Source: Sternotherus odoratus (Eukaryota; Chordata; Testudines; Kinosternidae). Taken from it: 64,000 nucleotides of DNA. A model generated the notes under the pieces. The model did not search any database, was not told the DNA's origin, and was given only the letters and a program-made list of their open reading frames with translations. Position 1 is the first letter of the stretch. Every line of letters starts with the position of its first letter. Below, piece by piece: positions 46,455 through 59,551 of this stretch. The DNA lies in the NCBI GenBank assembly GCA_032164245.1, contig JAVMKO010000007.1:5435822-5499821 (forward strand). Direction: 5' to 3'. The position numbers were made by a program, and so were the translations under genes.

Positions 46455-47625
46455 ACAGGCTGGGTGGATTTGATTTAAATCACTAGGCAGTTCCTTCTAA
46501 ATTTCAACAGCATCAGCAATAAAACAGCTATTTCACTGAATTTTGTTCAAGGCTACAGAAATAAGCTTCAAGATACTCAACATGCATTCAACATTTCTCT
46601 TAAGCCCTATGTTGAGAACTTTGGCTGTGACACTGCCATCTATTTTTTCATGATCATTCACAAACTCATCAGATTAGGCCAGTTCTTGATATAGTGCTCA
46701 AAACAGTCCACTACTGAGTTCCATCGCACGTCTTGTGGGAGAGTTGACTTGGTTCCTCCCACTTTTTTCAGAGCAACTGCTTCCAAGGGGTTGTTACGGA
46801 AGTATTTTGCAATTTCCACATTAGCCTTTATTTCTGGAACACTGAAGTCTTTGGTTAGAGGTGCATCAAATGAGCACTGCAACCATATGTTATTAGCTTG
46901 GGACTCTCTTCTAAATAATTTCTTCTCATTTTGGATACATTTTCAGCATTGTCTCTGACCAAGCTGAGTACTTGACTTTGGATATTTTCCCCCACAGTTT
47001 GTTACAGCTTTTATTGTTGCTACTTCTAAGTATTCTGCTGTGTGTGCATTTCCTGATGCATCAGTTGTTTCTGAAAAGAAGACATTCCCTTCTTCTGTTG
47101 TCACACAAGCACCTACAACAGGATCATTGAGAACATTGCTCCACCCATCAAGACTCAGGTTAACAATTTCATTCTCTGAACCTTTTGCACACTGCTCTTC
47201 TCTTTCATACGCTTTATCCAGCAGTCTGCCTGCCCCATCTGCTCTGTTGGGCGAACTGTATCCTGGTCTTAATGACTAACCATATTAATGAAATGTGGGT
47301 TCTCAGTCATACAGAAAGGAGAGTTTGTTGCACAAACTGGGTAACTTTTTCATCAATTTCCTCTTTTTGTAATCTGCTGGTTCTTATCACAAATTTATCT
47401 ACAGTTGTTTCTGTAGATGGAGATTTTTTTTTTTTTCTTTTTGCTGCAGGTGATGTACTGTGGTTATGTGATTTACGTGACGTGACTGAAACATTATCAT
47501 TGGAAGATAACTCTGAAACTATAGAAAATTATGGTGATCTTGAAGGTGGATGGTCTTCAGAATCCTGTATGTTGAGGATGGATCCTCCTAAACAAAATAA
47601 GTCAATGCAGTTATTTAATTACACC
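46455..47625 (-). pseudogene. hAT transposase relic
   Basis: Minus-strand fragments in different frames: LSLDGWSNVLNDPVVGACV (about 47160-47105), EIKANVEIAKYFRNNPLEA, LPQDVRWNSVVDCFEHYIKN (about 46745-46685), and downstream VECMLSILKL. These are the order and motifs of a hAT transposase catalytic domain. Frameshifts and stops break it. Both ends are eroded. Confidence 0.8.
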
Positions 47626-48094
47626 TCTGCCCCGATATAACGTGGTCTGATATAATGTGAATTCAGACATAATGCGGCAGAGTAGCACTCTAGGGGGTGG
47701 GGCTGCTTTACCATATTATATCGGAATTCGTGTTACTACAAGCCGGTACCTCTCCGCCCCTGCCCCGTTCCTCTGCGTTCCCCTCCCAGACCCAGCTCAC
47801 CTCTGCTCCACCTCCTCCCCTGAGCTCACCACTGCTTTGCTTCTCTCCCCTCCCTCCCTCCCAGGCTTGCCACACCAAACAGCTGATTGGCGTTGCAAGC
47901 GTGGGGGGGGGGGGAAGTGGAGTGGCGGCTGTGCACCCAGAGGAGAAGGCGGAGCAGAGGTGGGCTGGGGAGGTGCTCAGAGGAACCGCTCCCTGCCCCA
48001 GCTCACCTCTGCTCTGCTTCTGCCTCCTCCCCTGAGTGCACTGCTCCTCAGCTTCTTCCCCCTCTCCCCCCCAGGCTTGCCGTGCTAATCAGCT
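47626..48094. mobile_element. MITE-like element with GC-rich interior, truncated
   Basis: Starts cctctgccccgatataacgt and has an inverted-type copy ttatatcggaattcg near 47720. The interior is C-rich. Its right end is lost where the PLE fragment begins. Confidence 0.5.
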
Positions 48095-48965
48095 GTTTCA
48101 GCTAGGGGATGAGAGCTGAGGAAGAGTTGTTCTAAGACAGCCATAAAAATGTTGGCATACTGTGGGACCATGCAGGTACCCATAGCAGTGCTGCTGACTT
48201 GAAGGTACAAGTTGTCCCCATATCTGAAATGGTTGTGGGTGAGGACAAAGTCACAAAGTTCAGCCACCAGCTCAGCTGTGGCATGATGAGGTAGTAGTCC
48301 ATCGTGTGGAATATTGGTGTAAAGATCTTCTACATGGTGGCCAGGATGGTGTTTTCAGGAAGATCACAAATGCATTGTAGTTTCCTCAGGAAGTTGGTGA
48401 TGTTTCAAAGATAACTCAGAGTGCTGGTAGCGTAGCGTTTGAGGAGAAAGTCCAAATAACCAGATAATCCTGCTGTAAGTGCCAGTGCCTGAGATGATGG
48501 GATGTCCAGGATTTCCAGGCTTATGGATCTTGGGTAGCAGATAGAATATCCCTGGTCGGAAGGGCTGTCTGTGTAGATTTGTTCCCATGCTGTAGCAGGG
48601 AGTTTGTTGAGCAGATGGTGTAGTTTCTTTTGGTACTCCTCAGTGGGACGGGAGGATCGTGGCCTGTAGAATGTGGTATTGGAGAGTTGCTTGGCAGCCA
48701 TCTGTTCATCATCCAACCTGTTCACGATGACTACAGCACCTCCTTTGTCAGCCCCTTAGACTACAATGTCAGAGTTGTTTCTGAGGCTGTGGATGGCATT
48801 GCGTTCTGTACGGCTGATGCTGTTTGTTCACAATGTCAGCCTGCGCATGTCTGCGGAGGCACTCTATGTAGAAGTCCAGTCTGTCGTTTCAACCGTCAGG
48901 TGTTTTGGGTCTGTAGGAAAGGGTCACAATCCTGCCTTCTGTTTTAAGAGCAGTGTGGACTTCAG
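48095..48965 (-). pseudogene. PLE reverse-transcriptase relic (copy 2)
   Basis: Minus-strand pieces (GIFYLLPKIHKPGNPGHPII, YGDNLYLQVSSTAMGTCM, QYANIFM) match the PLE copy at 57.1-58.7 kb. Multiple frameshifts and stops. Confidence 0.85.
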
Positions 48966-49560
48966 TTTGTCTCCATTTGCTTTCTCTCAAAGTGGCCTTT
49001 AGTCAGGGGTGAAAGTAAGTCAAAAGACTTACTGGTACAGTGGCTGGCTCCATGCCTCTCCCTCAAAAGGGGGGCAGAGCTTGGGGGGTTCAGCATCCCC
49101 CACCCAACCCATCCGCACTGCTCGGGACTCCAGAGGCAATTTAAAGGTCCTGGGGCTCCAGGCCCTTTTAAATCGCTGGGCCCGGGGCAGCTGCTCCTTT
49201 TGCTCCCCCCCCCCTTCCGTCCCATTGGTGGCGGCGGCAGGAACGTTAAATCAAACTACTTTCCTCTCTTTGCAACCCACTAACTCCTGTGCACAAGAAT
49301 ATTTGCAGTCCAGTTAAGAGGGCTATCTAATTTTATTTAAACCCCCCCCACACCCGACAAAGCTTTTATTAAAGTCCAAATCTAGTGTTCTAAATGTGAA
49401 ACAAGAGCTTAAGAGCTTCTAAATCATGCGATGGGTTTAAAAAACTCATTATGTCCACCAGAGGAAAAGCAAGCTTTCTCCTGCAAACATCTGCTCACAG
49501 ATCGTGAGGGATTGCCGCCTTTAATAGCTGGGGGTGAAAGTGGGAGGGGGGGATGACCGA
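48966..49560. repeat. Probable DNA-transposon fragment
   Basis: tcaggggtgaaagtaagtca at 48999 with a GC-rich interior, and gggggtgaaagtgggaggg near 49530. It looks like a non-autonomous element, but the ends are not defined. Confidence 0.3.
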
Positions 49561-51540
49561 TATGTAAGGTATCCTAATTAAACAGCTCCATCTAGGTTAG
49601 GAAAGTACCCATTGCTGATTAAGGGTTGGCATTGGATGCAGATGAAGTTCTTGAAATGATGCTGAACAATGGTGCTTACAGTTGGTATCAACCGGTTCTG
49701 CTGATGCCCTTCAGCACAATGGACAGTTTTCCTAGTGTACGCAAAGCCATTCTGACCAGACCAGTGTTACAGGGGATGCTTGGAAAAAAATTCCCTAATG
49801 GTGGACAGAGCTGTCCCTAAGGACCCCGGGCAGCACAGGGCCAGCAGCTCAGAGACCCTGGACTTCCAAAAGCTAAGCAGATCAAAGCAACCATCTTTAT
49901 CATACTGAAGAGATTTAAACCTCAAGACTCCTTAGAAGACATGGAAAGGGAGGTGGATATTTTTTGCTGTTTTTAAAATTAAATAGGCAGCTAGTATTGT
50001 TTTTACAATGATGATGAAGAACAAGTTTAAGCTTTGTTGTAACATGCATCGTTGGACTGCTCAAGACCTGAATGCTTGTGTAGAGAAACTCTCTGAGTTG
50101 GCTTCTTAAATATCTTCATGCTGTTTCACATCTGATACTCCTTGATGAATTATCTACATACACCTTTTTGCTTGTGGGCTGAGTTTTCATATGCACTAAG
50201 GGCTATATGATGCTTGCTGGAGGGTGCAAGGATCTCACACTTCTAATGGGCCAGGGCACTGGCAGGCATAATGATGGGAGGTGGAGGCAGGTAGCACTGT
50301 CTGACTCTTCCCAAGTGGCAAGGTGTGAGGCAGGGCTGGCTGAAGTCCTGCTTGCAGGGAGGTACACAAGCTACAGCTTGGGACCATGCATCCTGGCACT
50401 TGAAAGGCATTGTGTTTTTTGAAGGCATGAACTGCACAGCTGCTGAGTGCTTGCACCTGCTATGGGCTCCTCATCACCTTGGAAAATCAGGCCCATAATG
50501 TTTTCAAGCACCAGAGCTGAGGCCGTGTTCTGCCACTTCCTCTCCAGGGTTGTTCAGATTAGGAGCCAGAAATGAGCCAGAAATTTTCAACTTCCTCTTT
50601 ATAAGGCCGAAATTATCAAATTAGGAAGAGTTGCAAGTTTTCATACTGACTAAACGTTAAAATATGATTCTATGACTACTTCATCAAAGGTAAAAATCAA
50701 ACCTCTACTGGAGTGACCTTATTCCTTGGGAGGGGGGGAGAAAGGGAGGCAGGACAAACTGGTTGTGCTAATTTGGCCTAGAAAGATATTGTATGTTCAT
50801 TTGCCCCTCCTACGTGATCTGCATTTTGAGTCAAGATCTTCCCCCTCCTGAAGTGATCTGTCTTATTTAGAATCAGCAATGCTGATCTGTATTGATTATC
50901 TGAATTGATTATCTTTATTGCTTTGGTTTGTGTATTATTCTTTCGAAAAGGAACACATTTTTCTTCTTAAATGACTGGAATTTTATTCCCTCCCCCCCCC
51001 CCCCTTCTAAAATCATGCTGCACTTGAGTTGCATCAACCTAGATAGAGAGAGCATTTTTTTCCTATCTGATAATTCATCCAACGATCAAATAAATTATGA
51101 TTCTCTCTGAAAGAGGATACACCATTTTTAATTTCTGGTTTTTGCTTTTAAGCTTCTGCAGTGAGAGAGATTCAGGTTTGTAATACTATCTATTGAAACA
51201 AGTAGTAAATGGATGTTGTATAAAGTACCAAACTGAAGGCTAGAAGGTGTTATCTGGGAGATACCGGGCATAATTCAAACAAGGCCACAATGTGTTCTGA
51301 TATATCAGATTGCTGGCTCTCTTCTGAATCTCTCTCTCCCACCCGCCTCCCCACAGGTACAGCAGTTGTTGGTGCTTTCTCTTGGGACTGCCTTTGGTTT
51401 GTTTCTGATGTGGTCATTATGGTGGCCTTAAAGGTGGTGTTCTCAGGATATGAGCTAGGTGTTGCAGAAGATGGAAGCTACTCAAAAACGAAAGGAAAAC
51501 ATACTGATCCCAGGTATCAAATGCAGAAATAAAAATATTT
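49561..51540. other. No gene seen
   Basis: Only short shadow frames and a C run (50992-51004). Confidence 0.4.
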
Positions 51541-51544
51541 ATTT

Positions 51545-51770
51545 TTCTACAGTGCCTTCCACCCTAGGATCTCCAAGTGCTTCGCACAATGTCTCACCTG
51601 ATACTTCCTCTTCCTGTTGAAATAGGAAGTATTTTACAAATATGACAACTGAGGCACAGGGTAGTAAAGTGGCTTGGTCCAGGCCACCCAGCACATCTGT
51701 AACAGGAATAGGAAGAGACCTCAAATCTTTTGACTTCCAGCCCTCGGTGGCAGGATATTGAAGTAATAAA
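51545..51770 (-). repeat. MIR/tRNA-SINE-like relic
   Basis: Reads caactgaggcacagggtagt, aaagtggcttggtccaggcc and agcacatctgtaacaggaat, the reverse of the MIR/SINE core. Confidence 0.6.
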
Positions 51771-53468
51771 GTTACTCTAGAAATCAATACAAATCGTGCA
51801 TTTGCTGAGCAGGCATTACACACTTGTCCAGTTAATGCTGGTGTAGATGTCCTGAGGAAATGCATCTGTTTGTCACAGTCACCTCTGACATCAAAGGACA
51901 CGAGTCTTCCCTCAGCGAGTAAATGGCCTCTGTGCTGCTTGCAGAAGTGCTCTGAGAGAAAGCAGCCAGCCCAGCCCTTCCATCTCTGACGGTCAAATAC
52001 TCACTTGTGAGTGCAGCCACCATTGTACTTCCAGGGTTCCTATCACAGATGTAACGTCTTTGTGCAAACTGCTTGCCACTAGTTGCCGGTTGTGATGAGT
52101 GGAGAGCTGCTGCAGAACCAAGATGTAAAGGAGTCATTACCAGGCCCCAGAACAGCATTAGAGTTCCCACATGATTGCTAATGTAGCCTTGTGAGCTTCC
52201 ATCCATGCCAGGAAGGCAAGGGCAATGTGTGAAGGCAATTGAGGTGGTACAGCTCCACCCCTCACACAGTCACTCCTAAAACTCAGCGTACATCAGGGTA
52301 TAGTCTCTGGTCAGGGCTCTCAATATCATGCTAGGAAGATGGAACCACACCAGCTTCTAGGGCTCTCTGTAAGTAGGGGAAGGGCAGGGTTTACCTGTTG
52401 GTATGCGTGTTTTGAATGATTACGCTGGATGTTCGTTTGCTCCCCACAGAACGTGTACCACAGGGACAGTAGCAAAGGAAGCTAATGAGCCTTGATCTTG
52501 ACCTGGAAGGCCAAACTCCAGGGATTAGAGGGTAACTTAGTCTCTAGCCAGTAACTAGTGCCAGTAGTGATAGTAGTGTCTTGTGGTGCTGGCTGACCTA
52601 CTGAGAACTGAAAGGGAACACATCTGTCCACATTGGGCTGCCAAAAGCCATTAAGCTGTAGCAACTTTAGGTCATTACCAATCAGGGCCAAATTTAAACC
52701 AGTGACCTGGAGGTGAAAAACATTGGAAACATTATGGGTAACAGGATTCTTTCTCCAGCTGTGGTGGCTAACCTCGAGTGGTATGGTAGAGCGTATAAAA
52801 CAATGAGTCTGACTCTGCCCCTTTGGAAGGCAAGGGTGAGTGTGAACAGAATTAGAGGTGTTCCTGGGTATGAGAAGCTTTTATAATGTGATCTTTTGAG
52901 AGTTCAATACTTTCTATTACTCTTGTTCAGGGTAGGTGAGTAGTTTTCAAAGGGGTTGTGGAATCCAAGGCATTGGTTTGCTTTCCTGGGCAGCCGGCCA
53001 GTAAAAACAAACAGTACCTACCTGTTCTGACACCGCACTGTGCCAGTGGTGGTAATTCAGAAGGGAAAAGAGGAAAACACCAAATATTTGCTTTTGGATA
53101 AGCATGTTGACATTGGCATTTTCCTCTCCTTGTCAAGTACTTTTGTCATAGACGTTTAAAAACTGAAACCTTAATTGTTCCCCTTGGTTTTTGCAGGGAG
53201 TTATGGGGAGGCTGTTGAGCTTGCACTGTGGCAACTCTGTGTTTGTTGAGCTTTGTGGACTTCCTTGATTTCTGTGTGTTTATCTCTGCTTTGATTTCTT
53301 CTATTGTCTGGATGGCAGAAGTGCTTCCAGGGTCGCCATCGTAGACGTAACATCTTTGTGCAAACTGCCATTAGTTGCAGGGAAGGATCCTGAAAGAACA
53401 ACAAGACAGTAGTTCCTACAGCTGACAGCTCCAAGGAGCAATGAGAAATGACTCCATGTGTATGAAAC
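51771..53468. other. Unassigned stretch with a related sequence pair
   Basis: No certain gene. Two related 60-66 bp segments (52025-52090, 53320-53381) lie in minus-strand open frames (see findings). Confidence 0.4.
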
Positions 53469-53470
53469 TA

Positions 53471-54247
53471 CAGTAAACCCTCGATTTAACGGACCCCGAT
53501 TTAACGGACTTCGGATGCAACGGACAAAATTTCCGATGCATCCAAAATCCGTTATTCGGGGGCTGCCGGCTCCCGCCCCGGGGAGCCGGGCAGGAGCTGT
53601 CACTCCCCGGAGAGGTTGGCAGCTCCCGCCCAGCTCCCCGCAGCGGGGAGCCCGGCGGGCGAGTTGACAGCTCCCGCCCGGCTCCCCGCAGCGGGGAGCC
53701 CGGCAGGAGCTGTCAAACCCCCCCCCATCCGGCTCCCCACAGCGGGGAGCCGGGCGGGGGGGGGGGGTTGACAGTTGCGGGCGGGCTGACAGTAGCGGGG
53801 AGCCCGGCGGGAGCTGTCAACCCCCACCCGGCTCCCCGCAGCGGGGAGCCTGGCGGGGGGTGTTGACAGTTGCGGGTGGGCTGACAGTTCCCGCCCGGCT
53901 CCCCACTGCGGGGAGCCAGGTGGGAGCCGTCAGCCCGCCCACCCGGCTCCCCAGCTGTCAACCCCCCCGCCCGGCTCTCCGCAGCCGGGACCCGGGCGGG
54001 CGGGTTGACGGCTCCCGCCCGAGTCCCAGCAGCCGGGGTCCCGGGCGGGCGGGCTGCTGGCTGGCGCCGGGCGGGCTGCTCACTAAAAGTAAAACCTCTA
54101 TATAACGGACTAATTCGGGCGAGGGGGTGTCCATTGTCAGCCGAAAGTCCGTTATTTAATAATTTAAAAAAATTATTAAATAACGGACTTTCGGCTTTAA
54201 CGGACACCCCCTTGCCCGAATTAGTCCGTTATATCGAGGTTTCACTG
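53471..54247. mobile_element. Tigger-like MITE with palindromic GC-rich interior
   Basis: Inverted ends (cagtaaaccctcgatttaac and gttatatcgaggtttcactg) with TA on both sides. The interior has many copies of ggctccccgcagcggggagc. Its right part is itself an inverted pair: 54084-54160 against 54169-54243. Confidence 0.88.
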
Positions 54248-54377
54248 TACTGAACTTTCTATCTAGTGTCAACTGAAATCTTGTTGCTTCATTTTAAGGG
54301 ATGTTGGCAAGCTAGCATTCGCTCAGAATTTCATGCATTAAAATTGTGGTGTTACTGTGTCTTGCCCTTGAGTGTTA

Positions 54378-54514
54378 CCCTGTTTCCCCGAAAGTAAGAC
54401 ATCCCCCGAAAATAAGACGTACTGCCAGTTTTGCCTCTCGCTGTAATATAATGTAATGTAATTTTGGGAGCAAAAATTAATATAAGACACTGTCTTATTT
54501 TCGGGGAAACACGG
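54378..54514. mobile_element. 137-bp mariner-type MITE
   Basis: Begins ccctgtttccccgaaagtaa, ends tcttattttcggggaaacacgg, TA on each side. This 'gtttccccgaaaataagac' family is widespread in vertebrates. Confidence 0.85.
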
Positions 54515-54519
54515 TATAT

Positions 54520-55529
54520 AGTACACATTAAAAGCTACATATTTTCATGCTTGATTCTTGTGCTGGTAACAAAAGCCAGTGAAAAGGTAACATACTTATC
54601 ACAGTTGTTACTATGCCTTCCAGTCGCTTGTCTGGGTCAACTTCCATACCCATATAGAGGGTCCTCCTTCACTACACCTACAGTCAACTCTTCTTCTATG
54701 GGTGCAGAAGATAACACTGCCGAGTACCCCACTCTTGAGAGAGCATTCCAGGTTCCCACTTGACACAAATGTCACCTTGTGGGGGGGAGAGCCTCCTTTT
54801 CCATATCACAGTTGGCCGTATCTGGAAGTCTAAAAACTGCCACTAATGTGAGTACTCCTTTAACTTCTTGTGGGAAATGGATGGAACAAGTGGTGATCTC
54901 TGGGTAAAGGGCTGTTGGCGGAGAGTCAGGGCAAACTGCATGAGAAAGCTGGGACTCATTGGTGGTGGTTAATAAATCAAATCAAATCCAATAACAATGC
55001 CGAAAAGGAGTCTTTAATTGACGTCTTCTCTCCTAATTTAGAATATGCAAACCCTATGTGGTCGGCCAGATGGTCAGTTGGGGTAAAGTTAAAGTTGGTG
55101 CCGTTAATGGAGCTATGCTGCTCTAAATCGGCTGTGCATCGGGCCCATTGTTTTACACGTTTTCTTGTATTAATCCCATTCAGATTTGAATGGTTGGAAG
55201 ACAACTTTCTGGGAGTCACCTTGGGATTGTTCATCTTGTTCCCTCTGGTCTGAGAACAAGCATTTTTTCAGAGGAAAAAAGATCAAACTGCATTTTTTTT
55301 TAGGCCCCATACCTTACTATGTACCAGAAGCAGCTTTTCTAAACCATGTTGTAGGAGCTGTTGAAAATGGCTTAATGCTTCTGCCTTTTCTTTAGATGTT
55401 CTGGGGATCGGTTAAGTATTACCAGAAAGTAATTGTTCCTTTTCAACCCAAGGATTCTTACCATCAAAGAGAATAGGACCAATACTGGATATAGACTGTA
55501 AGCTCTTTATACCAGTTCAGTAGGAGCCA
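54520..55529. other. No gene seen
   Basis: A 112-codon frame at 54915-55253 shows no recognisable family. Confidence 0.35.
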
Positions 55530-56565
55530 TGTACTGATGGTTAATGATTTAGAAAAGGGGTGAGAAGTGATGTGGCAAGTGCAGGTGATAAAAATGAGAT
55601 TAGTAATGACCCAAGAAGACTGAGTAACTTTAGTCATCTAAATTAATGAGCCACGTGATGCCATATACGAGTCCCTGTTAACAACTACCAAGTAATGAAT
55701 GCTTATTGAAGGCAATCATCTGAACTGGTCATATATACTAGATCCTAAATTAATTATAAACTCAAATTAAAGAGTTGGGTATCCTAATGGACGGCTCCGT
55801 GATTATCTCTAGTCAATACGCAGTTGAGGTCCAGAAAACAGAGAAAGTGAGACTGCCTAAGGATTGAGAAAATAATGCAGAAGAAATTATGCTATTATAT
55901 AAATCAAGGGTATATACCCCCATCTACAATGATACTGTGTTCGGTTCTGATCATTCTTCTCAATAAGGATGGATGAGACTCAGTGACTTTCAGTGGCAGA
56001 TGATGAAAATGAAGAGGGACCTGGAAACAATTGCATTTGAAGAGAGATATTAAAAATTGGGCCACTTTAGCAGAAGAAGGAGACAAAGATGAGGAAATAT
56101 GATCAAAGTGTACAAATTAAAAAATGGTATGGAGGAGTGTCTATTCTCCCTTTCTGATCACACTAGAACGAGGTGACTTTCAATGAAATGGAAAGATTGC
56201 CAGTTTAAATCGAAAAAGAAAATACCTTTTCATACAAGGCACAATTAGACTTGAACTCATTGGTGCAAGATAGCGTTAAGACCAGGAGCTTAGCAGGATT
56301 CCAAAATGGATTTGATATTTCTATAGATAATACAAATGTCCAAAGTTATAATTGATAACATTTTGGAAGGACATTAAATCTCATTGTGTAGGGCATATGC
56401 CACAGTAACTATTGGAAGTTAGGCATAAACTTTTCCTGGGACTAGGTTATTCTACAATTGTCTGTTTCAGGGTTTCTTCTTTCAAAGTAGTTGGTATTGG
56501 CCACTGTCAAAGACAGGATGCTGGACTGGATGGACTGTGGATCTGATTCAGTATGGTTCAAATGT
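55530..56565 (+). mobile_element. CR1 LINE 3' fragment (very old)
   Basis: ttaatgatttagaaaagggg, aatcaagggtatatacccc and agacaggatgctggactgga follow the CR1 order through to the tail. No open frame survives. Confidence 0.7.
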
Positions 56566-57136
56566 CACCAAAGTGTAAACCCCAACCTCTCCCCAAGAGA
56601 GAAATCACTTACAAGTATTTTAAAAGTGACAAAGAGTCCTGTGGCACCTTAAAGACTAACAAAAGTATTGAAGCATAAGCTTTTGTGGGCTAATACCCAC
56701 TTCGTCGGATGCAAGCAGTGGAAGTGTCCAGGGGCAGGTATAAATAGGTAGGCAAGAACCAGGTTGGAGATGACAAGGTTAGTCCAATCAGGCTGAACCA
56801 GCTTGTTATCTCTAATCAGGGAGGATGAGGTATTCCTCTAGCAACTGAACTGGAGGTGTGAACTCGGAGAGAGGAGAAGCTGCTTTTGTAATTAGCAAGC
56901 CATTCAAAATCTTTGTTCAATCCCAGATTGATGGTATCAAATTTTCAAATGAATTGCAGCTCTGCAGTTTCTCTTTGCAGTCTGGTCTTGAATTTTTTTT
57001 GCTGCAAGATACTGACCTTTAAATCTTTAATTGTGTGTGCAGGGAGATTGAAGTGTTCTCCTACAGGTTTTTGTATATTGCCATTCCTAATATCTGATTT
57101 GTGTGCATTTATCCTTTTTCGTAGGGACTGTCCAGT

Positions 57137-58743
57137 TTAGCCGATGTACATAGCAGGGGGACATTGGTGGCACATAATGGCATATATTACATTGGTAGAT
57201 ATGCAAGTGAATGAACCGGTGATGGTGTGGCTGATCTGGTTAGGTCCTGTGATGGTGTTGCTGGTGTAGATATGTGGGCAGAGTTGGCATTGAGGTTTGT
57301 TGCATGGATTGGTTCCTGATTTGGAGTTATTATGGTTGCTGGTGAGAATCTGCTTAAGGTTGGCGGGTTGTCTGTGGGCCAGGACTGGCCTGCCTCCCAA
57401 GGCCTGTGAAAGTGAGGGATTATTGTCCAGGATGGGTTGTAGATCACTGATGATGCATTGGAGAGGTTTTAACTGAGGACTGTAGGTGATGGCCAGTGGT
57501 GTTCTGTTGTACTCTTTCTTGGGCTTGTCTTGCAGCAGCAGGCTTTTGGGTACACGTTTGGCTCTGTTGATCTGTGTCCTTATTTCCTTGTGCAGGTATT
57601 GTAGTTTTGAGAAAGCTTGGTGAAGATCTTGTAGGTGTTGGTCTCTGTCTGACGGGTTGGAGCAAATACGATTGCACCTCAGTGCTTGGCTGTAGACAAT
57701 GGATCGTGTGGTATGTCTGAGATGGAAGCTGGTGGCATGAAGGTAGGCATAGCTGTTGGTAGGGTTTTCGGTATAGGGTGGTGTTGATGTGGCCGTCATT
57801 AATTTGCACCGTGTTGTCTAGAAAGTGGACTTCCCATGTAGACTGGTCCAGGCTGAGGTGGATGGTGGTGTTGAAGCTGTTGAAATCATGGTGGAATTCT
57901 TCCAGAGTTTCTTTCCCATGGGTCCAGATGATGAAGATGTCATCAATGTAGCGTCGGTAGAGAAGGGGCGTGAGTGGACGAGAGTTGAGGAAGCGTTGTT
58001 CCAGGTCAGCCATAAAGATGTTGGCATAGTGTGGGGCAATGCGGGTGCCCATAGCAGTGCCACTTGTCTGGAGGTGTATATTGTCCCCAAATTTGAAATA
58101 ATTGTGTGAGGATAAAGTCACAGAGCTCAGCAACCACTTGTGCTGTGGTATCATCAGGGATACTATTCCTGACAGCTTGTATTCCATCTTTGTGTGGGAT
58201 GTTTGTGTAGAGAGTCTCTACATCCATAGTGGCTAGGATGGTGTTTTCTGGAAGATCACCAATGCATTGTAGTTTTCTCAGGAAGTCGGTGATATCACGG
58301 AGATAGCTGGGAGTGCTGGTGGCATAGGGTCTGAGTAGAGAGTCCACATATCCAGACAGTCCTTCAGTGAGAGTGCCAATGCCCGAGATGATGGGGCGTC
58401 CAGGATTTCCAGGTTTGTGGATCTTGGGTAGTAGATAGAATAACCCTGGTTGGGGCTCTAAGGGTATGTTAATTTGTTCCTGTGTTAGTGCAGGGAGAGT
58501 CCTGAGTAGATGGTGCAGTTTCTTAGTATATTCCTCAGTGGGATCGTAGGGAAGTGGCCTGTAGAAACTGGTATTGGAGAGCTGTCTGGTAGCCTCCTTT
58601 TGGTAGTCTGACCTGTCCATGATGACAACAGCACCTCCTTTATCAGCCTCTTTGATTATGATGTCAGGGTTGTTTCTGAGGCTGTGGGTAGCATTGCGTT
58701 CTGCACGATTTAGGTTGTGAGGCAGGCGATGTTGTTTTTCCAC
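57137..58743 (-). pseudogene. PLE reverse transcriptase / endonuclease, broken
   Basis: Three overlapping minus-strand frames give the RT: IIKEADKGGAVVIMDRSDY, GLFYLLPKIHKPGNPGRPII, TAMGTRIAPHYANIFM and LYRRYIDDIFIIW (the YxDD-like catalytic site with DD). The last frame ends at CPPAMYIG followed by a stop; the next codons (57136 downward) read TGQSLRKRINAHKSDI, the expected GIY-YIG continuation. At least two frameshifts and this stop disable it. Confidence 0.88.
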
Positions 58744-59158
58744 TATTTCTGCCTGTGCACGTCGGCGGAAGCATTCTATGTATAGGTCCAGACTGTCATT
58801 TCGACCCTCAGGAGGAGGCCATGTGGAGTTCTTCTTCTTGTGCTGCTGGTGGGATGGTGTCTGTGTATCAATTCCATGTTGTCTTGAAAGTATTTTTTGA
58901 GTCAGAAACGGCGAAAGTAGGCTTCCAGATCACCGCAGAATTGTATCATGTTTGTGGGGGTGGTGGGGCAGAATGAGAGTCCTCGAGATAGGACAGACTC
59001 TTCTGCCGGGCTGTGTGTGTAGCTGGATAGATTGACGATATTGCTGGGTGAGTTAGGGGTACCACTGTTGCGGCCCCATGTGGGAGGTAGGATTTTAGAT
59101 AGTTTGCAGTCCTTTTTCTTTTGTAGAGAGGTGAAGTGTGTGATGTAGATCTCCTGTC

Positions 59159-59551
59159 TTATTTTAGTAAAGTCTGTTTGTGTGGAAGGTTGAGTGTTAT
59201 GAAAGTCTCCAGGTTGGAAAGCTCTTTTTTGATGTTTTGCTGTTTGTTGTACAGGATGCTGATCAGATGGTTCCTCAGTTTCTTAGATAGTGTCTGGCAT
59301 AATCTCTCACTGTGGTCTGTGCAGTATGTAGATAGCAATGGATTTTTCACCTTCAGTCCATTTGGTATGATGTCCATCCATTTGCATTTGGAGAGAAAGA
59401 TGATATCTGTCTGTACTTGTGCGAGTTTATTCATGAGGTCGATGGATTTCCACTCCATGCGGCTAAATGCAGTGCCTTGCATGATGGCAAGAATCAGAGA
59501 GGTAGCCGTGTTAGTCTGGAATAGCAGAAGTGACAAAGAGTCCTGTGGCAC
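59159..59551 (-). pseudogene. PLE N-terminal segment
   Basis: 130-codon minus-strand frame upstream of the RT, with a helical, Leu/Lys-rich part (LNLPHKQTLLK). After a stop comes a region encoding LSRGLSFCPTT, a typical PLE motif before the RT. Confidence 0.65.

Noticed and set aside
47657..48105. Pro/Leu/Ser-rich plus frames
   Set aside because: They lie in the C-rich interior of a MITE-like element.
56880..57130. Plus-strand frame 56913-57140 as a gene
   Set aside because: It is the antisense of the PLE C-terminal region.
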